This document shows positions 58,178 through 64,000 of a DNA stretch of 64,000 nt, one piece after another (within the stretch, counting starts at the first letter, position 1; every line of letters begins with the position of its first letter). Made by a program: the position numbers and the translations under genes. The DNA lies in assembly GCA_019243635.1 (NCBI GenBank), contig JAFAUB010000023.1, positions 37,793 through 101,792 on the forward strand, read 5' to 3'. The DNA comes from Pseudonocardiales bacterium (GTDB lineage Bacteria; Actinomycetota; Actinomycetes; Mycobacteriales; Pseudonocardiaceae). The notes under the pieces are model-generated. The model did no database searches. It was not told the DNA's origin and worked only from the letters and a program-made list of their open reading frames with translations.

Positions 58178-59359
58178 GTGGACCTGTACGAGTACCAGGC
58201 GAAGGATCTGTTCCACGCCCACGGCGTCCCGGTGCTGCCCGGCCGCGTCGTCACCACCAGCGCGCAGGCGCGAGCCGCCGCCGAGGCGCTCGGCGGCACC
58301 GCCGTCGTCAAGGCTCAGGTGAAGACCGGCGGCCGCGGCAAGGCCGGTGGCGTGCGGTTGGCTGGCACGCCGGAGGAGGCGCAGCGCGCGGCGGCCGCGA
58401 TCCTGGGCATGGACATCAAGGGTCACACCGTGCACCGCGTGCTGGTCACCCCCGCCTGTGACATCGTCGAGGAGTACTACCTCTCGTTCGTCCTGGACCG
58501 CACCCACCGCACCTTCTTCGCGATGGCCAGCGTGCAGGGCGGGATGGACATCGAGGAGGTCGCGGCGAGGGCACCCGAGGCGCTGGCCAGGGTGCCGGTG
58601 GACCCGGTCTCCGGGGTCGACGCCGCGAAGGCCGCCGAGATCGTCCAGGCCGCCGCCTTCCCCGCGGAGGTGGCGCAGGCGGTGGCGGACACCGTCCTGA
58701 GGCTGTGGGATGTCTTCGTCGCCGAGGACGCGACTCTGGTGGAGGTGAACCCGCTCGTCCGTGACCCGAAGGGCGCGGTCATCGCGCTGGACGGGAAGGT
58801 GACCCTGGACGACAACGCCGGGTTCCGCCACCCCGACCACGCCGAGCTGGCCGACTCGGCCGGGCAGGACCCGCTCGAGGCCCGGGCCCAGGCCCGCGAC
58901 CTCAACTATGTCAAGCTCGACGGGCAGGTGGGCGTCATCGGCAATGGCGCGGGTCTGGTCATGTCCACGCTCGATGTGGTCGCCTACGCGGGCCGGGCGC
59001 ACGGGGGGATGCGGCCGGCCAACTTCCTCGACATCGGCGGCGGCGCGAACGCGCAGGTGATGGCCGACGGGCTGGACATCATCCTCGGTGACCCGGACGT
59101 GCACTCGGTGTTCGTGAACGTCTTCGGCGGGATCACCGCCTGCGACCAGGTGGCCATCGGCATCGTGCAGGCGCTGAGCATCCTGGGTGATACCGCAGCC
59201 AAACCGCTGGTGGTCCGGCTGGACGGCAACAACGTCACCGAGGGCCGCCGGATCCTCGCGCACGCGGCCCACCCGCTCGTCACGATGGTCGACACGATGG
59301 ACGCCGCGGCCGACAAGGCCGCCGAGCTCGCCGCACTGACCTGCGCCAAGGGAGCCTGA
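58178..59359 (+). CDS. sucC: Succinyl-CoA ligase (ADP-forming), beta subunit
   Basis: TCA-cycle enzyme that makes succinate and ATP from succinyl-CoA. 393 residues from GTG 58178 (the family begins [11 protein letters not shown]). ATP-grasp motifs: [48 protein letters not shown] and [11 protein letters not shown]. sucD follows after three bases. Confidence 0.96.
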   Translation: MDLYEYQAKDLFHAHGVPVLPGRVVTTSAQARAAAEALGGTAVVKAQVKTGGRGKAGGVRLAGTPEEAQRAAAAILGMDIKGHTVHRVLVTPACDIVEEYYLSFVLDRTHRTFFAMASVQGGMDIEEVAARAPEALARVPVDPVSGVDAAKAAEIVQAAAFPAEVAQAVADTVLRLWDVFVAEDATLVEVNPLVRDPKGAVIALDGKVTLDDNAGFRHPDHAELADSAGQDPLEARAQARDLNYVKLDGQVGVIGNGAGLVMSTLDVVAYAGRAHGGMRPANFLDIGGGANAQVMADGLDIILGDPDVHSVFVNVFGGITACDQVAIGIVQALSILGDTAAKPLVVRLDGNNVTEGRRILAHAAHPLVTMVDTMDAAADKAAELAALTCAKGA

Positions 59360-59362
59360 CCA

Positions 59363-60268
59363 GTGGCAATCTTCCTGACCAAGGACTCGAGAGTCATCGT
59401 CCAGGGGATGACCGGCTCGCAGGGCCGCAAGCACACCCAGCGGATGCTCGCCGCGGGCAGTCAGGTCGTCGGCGGGGTCACCCCGGGCAAGGGCGGCCAG
59501 AGTGTCGACTTCGAGGGTGTCTCGTTGCCCGTGTTCGACTCGGTGGCCGAGTCGATGGCCGCTACCGGCGCCGACGTCAGCGTGGTCTTCGTTCCGCCAC
59601 GCTTCGCCAGGGCCGCTGTGCTCGAGGCGATCGACGCCGGCATCGGGCTGGCTGTGGTGATCACCGAGGGGATCCCGGTGCATGACGCCGCCGCCTTCTG
59701 TGCCCACGCCGGCGCCACCGGGCTGGCGAGCGGTCCGGTGCGGACCCGCATCGTCGGCCCGAACTGCCCGGGGGTGATCAGCCCCGGTGCCTCGAACGCG
59801 GGGATCATCCCCGCCGACATCACCGGTCCGGGCCGGATCGGCCTGGTGTCCAAGTCCGGCACCCTGACCTACCAGATGATGTTCGAGCTGCGTGACATCG
59901 GTTTCTCCACGTGCGTGGGAGTCGGTGGTGACCCGGTGATCGGCAGCACGCATATCGACGCCCTGCGGGCCTTCGAGGACGACCCCGACACGGCGGCGAT
60001 GGTGATGATCGGTGAGATCGGTGGGGACGCCGAGGAGCGCGCCGCCGACTACATCAAAGCCAACATCACCAAACCGGTCATCGGGTACATCGCCGGCTTC
60101 ACCGCCCCGGAGGGTAAGACCATGGGCCATGCCGGTGCCATCGTCTCCGGCTCCTCCGGTACCGCCGCGGCCAAGAAGGACGCTCTGGAGGCGGCCGGCG
60201 TCCAGGTCGGCACGACACCCAGTGACACCGCGGCGCTGATGCGCGAGACCATGAAGTCGCTGTCCTGA
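59363..60268 (+). CDS. sucD: Succinyl-CoA ligase (ADP-forming), alpha subunit
   Basis: 301 residues from GTG 59363. CoA-binding domain: [19 protein letters not shown] and [20 protein letters not shown]; catalytic His256 in [17 protein letters not shown], which carries the phosphate. Operon with sucC. Confidence 0.97.
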   Translation: MAIFLTKDSRVIVQGMTGSQGRKHTQRMLAAGSQVVGGVTPGKGGQSVDFEGVSLPVFDSVAESMAATGADVSVVFVPPRFARAAVLEAIDAGIGLAVVITEGIPVHDAAAFCAHAGATGLASGPVRTRIVGPNCPGVISPGASNAGIIPADITGPGRIGLVSKSGTLTYQMMFELRDIGFSTCVGVGGDPVIGSTHIDALRAFEDDPDTAAMVMIGEIGGDAEERAADYIKANITKPVIGYIAGFTAPEGKTMGHAGAIVSGSSGTAAAKKDALEAAGVQVGTTPSDTAALMRETMKSLS

Positions 60269-60358
60269 CCCCGGGCGTGGTACCCGATCCGGTGACGGCG
60301 GGGCGCGTCGGCCCGGTGGTCGTCGTGAGGGCGCCACCCTGCTGCGAGGGTGTGCACC

Positions 60359-61609
60359 GTGAGCCTCCCGCTGTCGTCGCGCTCCCGTGACCCAGCTGGT
60401 GAGGGCACTCGCCCCAGCTGGGGCGCGATGATCGGCGCAGCCTGCCGGCTGGCCGCTGTGAGCTACCTCGCCGCCGTCGTCGCGATCGCCATGCTCGCCG
60501 CGGCCGCTGGAGCGGACAGCTCGGTGGCGGGGGTGGCTCGGGCCGGGGCGGTGGGCTGGCTGGCCGCGCACCACGTTCCGTTGGCCATTGACGGGGCCCC
60601 GCTCGGGGTCCTGCCGCTGCTGCCCACCCTGCTCCTCGGCGCGCTGGTCGCCCGCGGCGCGGCCGGGGTGGCGGCCCGGACCGGGATCCACCAGCCCGCC
60701 GACGCCGGCTGGGTGGCCGGGGTGGTCGCCGGTATCCACGGTGCCCTGGGCGTGGTCCTGGCGCTGGCGGCGACCCCCGCGACCGTCACCGCGGATCCGG
60801 GGCAGACCGCCCTCGGCTGCGCGCTGGTCGCCGGTGTCGCCGCGGGTCTGGGCCTGGCCCGGCCGTGCGGGTTGCTGCCTGCGGCGCTCCGCCGGGCACC
60901 CGGTTGGGTGCGGCCAGGCCTGATGGCCGGGCTGTGGGGCCTGACGGTGCTGCTCACCGCCGGCCTCGCGACGGTGCTGATGGCCCTGGTGGCCTCCGCG
61001 CCCGAGGTCGCCCGGATGGCGGGGTCCGACGCCGGCAGCGCCCTCGGGCTGACCGTCCTGTCGCTCGGATACCTGCCCAACGCGGTGATCGCCGGACTGT
61101 CCTGGCTGGCCGGGCCAGGCTTGTCGGTGGGGGCGTTGTCGGTCAGCGCGCTGGCGGTGCACGCGGGACCGGTGCCGGCGGTGCCCCTGCTCGCCGCGCT
61201 GCCGCAGGGCCCCGTGCAGCCCTGGTGGGGTGTCGTCCTGGTGGTGCCGGTGCTGGTCGGCGCCGCGGTGGGGCGCCGTTGCGCCGCCGCTGAACCCGAC
61301 CTGCCTCAGCGGCTGCGGGTGCTCGGGGTGGCCGCCGGGGTGCTCGCGCTCGGCAGCGCGGTGCTCGGCGCGCTGGCCGGTGGGCGGCTCGGCGCGGCGG
61401 CGTTCGACCCCGTCGAGGTCCCCTTCGGGACGCTCGCGGTGGCCGTGCTGGCCGCGACGCTGCTCGGTGGCTGCGCCGCCATACTGCTGCCCTCTCCCCC
61501 GGCGGGGACAGAACCCAGCACGCCAGACGTCAACGAGCCCGCTCCCGATCAGCCCGACCGTGAACCCGACCCGGGCGCCGGCAACCCCGCACCCGCCGAG
61601 CTCAGTTGA
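60359..61609 (+). CDS. DUF6350 integral membrane protein
   Basis: 416 residues from GTG 60359 (GAGGG nine bases upstream; a later start at ATG 60428 is possible). About ten hydrophobic helices, e.g. LAAVSYLAAVVAIAMLAAAA, GVLPLLPTLLLGALVA and TLAVAVLAATLLGGCAAIL; conserved SLGYLPNAVIAGLSWLAGPG. Acidic, Pro-rich C-terminal tail. It stands where mycobacteria have a similar protein between sucD and purN, but purN/purH are absent here and an iminopeptidase gene converges with it (8-base overlap). Confidence 0.85.
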   Translation: MSLPLSSRSRDPAGEGTRPSWGAMIGAACRLAAVSYLAAVVAIAMLAAAAGADSSVAGVARAGAVGWLAAHHVPLAIDGAPLGVLPLLPTLLLGALVARGAAGVAARTGIHQPADAGWVAGVVAGIHGALGVVLALAATPATVTADPGQTALGCALVAGVAAGLGLARPCGLLPAALRRAPGWVRPGLMAGLWGLTVLLTAGLATVLMALVASAPEVARMAGSDAGSALGLTVLSLGYLPNAVIAGLSWLAGPGLSVGALSVSALAVHAGPVPAVPLLAALPQGPVQPWWGVVLVVPVLVGAAVGRRCAAAEPDLPQRLRVLGVAAGVLALGSAVLGALAGGRLGAAAFDPVEVPFGTLAVAVLAATLLGGCAAILLPSPPAGTEPSTPDVNEPAPDQPDREPDPGAGNPAPAELS

Positions 61610-62573
61610 CTGAGCCACCCGCTACGCGCGCGAAACGGTCGGTGGCCTGGATCACGCGGGTGGTCATGTCGCCGCCCCCGGTGTGTCCGGTGCCGACGAG
61701 GTGCAGGTGGGCGTCTGGCCATGCCTGCGCGAGCTGCCAGGCGGTGAGCGATGGTCCGCTGAGGTCGAGACGGCCGTGCACCAGGACGCCGGGGATCCCC
61801 GCGAGACGGTGCGCCTCACGCAGCAGGATGCCGTCGGGCAGCCAGGCCCGGTGATGGAAGTAGTGGGTCACGATCCTGGCGAAGGCAATCCGAAAGTGCG
61901 GATCATCATAGCGTGGGTTGCGCCGGTAGCCCGGTTCCAGCGACACCACGGCGTCCTCCCAGTCACACCAGTCGCGGGCGGCCTTCTCGCGGACCGCGAG
62001 GTCCGGGTCATTGAGCAGCCGGTAGTAGGCGGCGACCAGATCCCCGTCCCGGTCAGCCCGCGGGACCCCGTCGCGGAACCGGGACCACTGTTCGGGAAAG
62101 AAGCGGCCGACGCCGTGGTAGAGCCAGTCGATGTCCGCCGGGCGGGTCATGGTCACCGACGCGAGGACGATCTCGCTGACCCGTTGCGGGTGCCGTTGCG
62201 CGTAGGCCAGCGCCAGGGTGGCCCCCCACGAGCCACCCCACACCAGCCACCGGTCGATGCCGAGGTGCTCGCGCAGCAGCTCGATGTCGGCGACCAGGTG
62301 CTCGGTGGTGTTCGTCGACAGGTCCACGGCGGGATCGCTTCCGTGCGGCGTGCTGCGTCCCGCATTGCGCTGGTCGAACAACACGATGCGATACCGGGTG
62401 GGATCGAATGATCGGCGGCTGCCGGGAGTACAGCCCGAACCCGGACCGCCGTGCAGCACGACTGCGGGCTTGCCACCCGGGTTACCGCAGACCTCCCAGT
62501 ACACGCGATGACCGTCTCCCACATCGAGCATCCCCTGCTCGTACGGCTCGATCTCGGGATAGGGCTCGACCAT
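61602..62573 (-). CDS. pip: Prolyl aminopeptidase (proline iminopeptidase)
   Basis: 323 residues from ATG 62573; the ORF extends upstream but the family N-terminus EPYEQGMLDVGDGHRVYWE starts here. S33 peptidase: HGGPGSGCTPGSRR (oxyanion loop), nucleophile Ser115 in WGGSWGATLALAY, acid in VHGRLDLSGP, catalytic His in VGTGHTGGGD. Cleaves N-terminal proline from peptides in the cytoplasm. The start codon is followed by no operon partner. Confidence 0.94.
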   Translation of the reverse strand: MVEPYPEIEPYEQGMLDVGDGHRVYWEVCGNPGGKPAVVLHGGPGSGCTPGSRRSFDPTRYRIVLFDQRNAGRSTPHGSDPAVDLSTNTTEHLVADIELLREHLGIDRWLVWGGSWGATLALAYAQRHPQRVSEIVLASVTMTRPADIDWLYHGVGRFFPEQWSRFRDGVPRADRDGDLVAAYYRLLNDPDLAVREKAARDWCDWEDAVVSLEPGYRRNPRYDDPHFRIAFARIVTHYFHHRAWLPDGILLREAHRLAGIPGVLVHGRLDLSGPSLTAWQLAQAWPDAHLHLVGTGHTGGGDMTTRVIQATDRFARVAGGSVN

Positions 62574-62933
62574 GGGCCCCACCCTGGCACGGGCCACCGG
62601 CGACGGCACAGCTCGCAGACAAGGCCGCCACCAGGCTCCTCGCCGACAGAGCACACCGGGAAGACCTCGGCCCACTCCTACTGGGCCACCCTGGGAGCGG
62701 TTCGGGGCGTGGTCGGAGGGTTCTGCGGAACCGCGCACGACCCCCCTCCGGGAGAGCGTATCGGCGGCCTTGACCTCGATGCTCTGATCCCCGGCCGGGG
62801 CCTGGGCGGCAGATGACGTGCGACGCGCGGGCACGGGTGGTGGTATCACGAAGCTGATGACCGTCTTACTTCACAGCTAGAAAAGGGACGGAGTTCCAAC
62901 ACTGTCGTCTCCCGGCTTGTGATCGCGGAGCTC
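62574..62933. other. 360-base region without a supported gene
   Basis: Open frames here have no ribosome sites or family resemblance. It contains the pip promoter region on the minus strand. I see no RNA gene or inverted repeat worth naming. Confidence 0.4.
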
Positions 62934-63255
62934 TTACAGCGACTGCGGGGTTCCGTCGTCGCGCGTGGCGAGCCGCATGGACAACCGTGCCGTAACCAGC
63001 ACGTCATAGGTCGCCCGGTGGGGCGAGAGACCGTCAGGCAGGTCGTCGGCGAGTGAGAAGGATGTGACCAACGCGCCGAGCTTGTAGCTCATCTGGTTCG
63101 GCAGAAGACGCTTGGCGAGCCTGAGCGTGTCGAAGACCTCGTGACACTTCCACACTGACGATCGGGACGACGGCCACCTCCACCAGGTCGGGTGGTTGCC
63201 GGCCGTTGCCCTCGACATCGACTAAGGCGTAGCGCAGGCTCGTCCAGTCACTCAT
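62934..63255 (-). pseudogene. Decayed DnaQ-type 3'-5' exonuclease
   Basis: From ATG 63255 the protein begins LRYALVDVEGNGRQPPDLVE, the ExoI motif region of DEDD exonucleases. About 70 residues containing the second motif are missing, and the C-terminal part (HEVFDTLRLAKRLLPNQMSY, LSPHRATYDVLVTARLSMRL) continues in another frame. A deletion plus a frameshift near 63170 inactivates it. Confidence 0.75.
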
Positions 63256-63350
63256 CTGTTCGGGTGTCCTTCCATCCGATGTCGGCACGACCATGCCGGC
63301 GCGCATGGTGCGGCGGACATCATCAACTCACCGCGCCTCACGCACGTCGC

Positions 63351-63614
63351 TTACCGCTGTCGTAGCCACCGCTGTCCGAGCAGCCGGATCTCGGCGAGAT
63401 CAGTCCAGCCCGTCGGTGCCACCGGGATGGTGTCCAGGACTCCCGTCGCCGTGGTGTCGTCCCCTATCCGGCGGCCGTGCAGCACGTAGGCCACCGGCTC
63501 TCCGCGCCGCCACCGGATCGTGACCCCCTCTCCACGGGGGTGCTTCAGGAACACCCACCCCACCAGCGCCGTCTTCGGCGTGGCCCCGCCCCGGCGACCG
63601 GGACCTGGCTTCAC
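63351..63614 (-). CDS. Hypothetical 87-residue protein
   Basis: From GTG 63614 with GGGGGA five bases upstream; the longer frame to 63869 is not supported. Basic N-terminus (KPGPGRRGGATPKTALVG) and a compact C-terminal part with VTIRWRRGEPVAYVLHGRRI and TGWTDLAEIRLLGQRWLRQR. No family is recognised. It stands between a decayed gene and an IS end, so may belong to accessory DNA. Confidence 0.5.
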   Translation of the reverse strand: MKPGPGRRGGATPKTALVGWVFLKHPRGEGVTIRWRRGEPVAYVLHGRRIGDDTTATGVLDTIPVAPTGWTDLAEIRLLGQRWLRQR

Positions 63615-63856
63615 CTCATTCCCCCAGCTCTCGCTCGTCTCGCCGGATGGGCGGCACCCAGGGCAGGGGCGGGCACGTCCCGGAGCAGCGCGCGGCTCGG
63701 GGGCTCGGTGCCCGCCGGTCGCGTGGGCCCGCGCTGGAGGAGAGCGCAAGGCCAACCGGCGAGGGCACCAACCGTGCGCTGGGGTAGCCCGTGCATCCCG
63801 GCCCTGGGGCCAGGGGCCGACGCTAACGGCCTGCCGGCCGGCCGACGTCATACAAT

Positions 63857-63876
63857 GAGGATTATGCAAAATCCTC
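63857..63876. terminator. Hairpin at the end of the transposase gene
   Basis: GAGGATT-ATGCAA-AATCCTC, perfect 7-bp arms overlapping the transposase stop codon; possible terminator or part of the IS end. Confidence 0.45.
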
Positions 63877-64000
63877 CTTGAAGAAGTATAGGCCGATAGC
63901 GGCTCGAAACGAGGACAAGAAGGTCTTCAACGGCCTTCTGTAATCAGTGAAGAGGATCCGCCATGTCTTGAGGTTGGCGATGGCCCGCTCGACGGGCGCA
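63862..64000 (-). CDS. C-terminal end of an IS5-family (DDE_Tnp_4) transposase, cut by window edge
   Basis: 46 codons ending at TAA 63862. The sequence contains VERAIANLKTWRI (with the last catalytic glutamate region), TDYRRPLKTF and AAIGLYFFKEDFA, characteristic of IS5/DDE_Tnp_4 transposase ends. AT-richer than its surroundings, as expected of mobile DNA. Whether the complete gene is intact cannot be seen. Confidence 0.8.
   Translation of the reverse strand, partial: APVERAIANLKTWRILFTDYRRPLKTFLSSFRAAIGLYFFKEDFA

Noticed and set aside
58049..61618. 1189-residue minus-strand open frame
   Set aside because: It is the antisense shadow of sucC, sucD and the DUF6350 gene; composition is Gly/Arg/His-rich with no domains.

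Overview
The window is chromosomal DNA of a high-GC actinomycete, most probably a member of the Pseudonocardiales. The evidence is gene content and order. A glmS-nnr-alr-rimI-groES-groEL1-bldM-sigD-rsdA-DUF5319-guaB-guaB3-GMC oxidoreductase-guaA block and a chorismate mutase-pcrA-M23 peptidase-sucC-sucD-DUF6350 block match the arrangement known from mycobacteria and streptomycetes. The species cannot be named from sequence alone. ileS runs off the left edge and the C-terminal end of an IS5-type transposase runs off the right edge.

Layout. 1-16.6 kb is housekeeping: ileS, an alpha/beta hydrolase, cell-wall precursor genes (glmS, an alanine racemase fused to a RimI-like acetyltransferase), NAD(P)H-hydrate repair, chaperonins under a CIRCE operator, the BldM-like regulator, sigma D with its membrane anti-sigma factor, and the two GuaB paralogues. 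16.7-23.2 kb interrupts the gua block. It holds a small protein, a decayed HTH/TPR regulator and a large TIR-STAND ATPase-WD40 protein with 14 nearly identical WD40 repeats. The GMC oxidoreductase and guaA follow, then a second insertion (26.7-29.9 kb) with a CHAT caspase-like protease-TPR-WD40 protein and a translationally coupled small partner. 30-38 kb is accessory: an XRE/DUF5753 regulator, a SAM methyltransferase, a membrane protein built of 49-residue repeats, a CPA2 antiporter, and IS110 and IS66 remains. 38-49.3 kb is regulatory: two histidine kinase/response regulator pairs, a large STAND-SARP activator and PspC/LiaF-like envelope-stress genes. 49.3-61.6 kb returns to conserved genes (Ser/Thr kinase, chorismate mutase, pcrA, M23 peptidase, lipase, B12-binding protein, sucCD, DUF6350) and includes a 99-residue gene with a perfect SOS box in its promoter. 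The right end holds prolyl iminopeptidase, a decayed exonuclease gene and the IS5-type fragment.

How genes work together. guaB and guaA make GMP from IMP. sigD and rsdA form a sigma/anti-sigma pair. groES and groEL share a heat-shock operator but are separated by an array of seven palindromes. The PspC-domain kinase and its regulator sit divergently from a PspC/LiaF-like protein and probably sense envelope damage. The TIR and CHAT proteins look like biological-conflict (anti-phage or self-recognition) proteins: an enzymatic N-terminal effector and, in one, a STAND switch ATPase, each joined to a WD40 sensor whose repeats are almost identical except at a few surface positions. Together with the small coupled partner and the 49-residue-repeat membrane protein, they are the best candidates here for an undescribed system.
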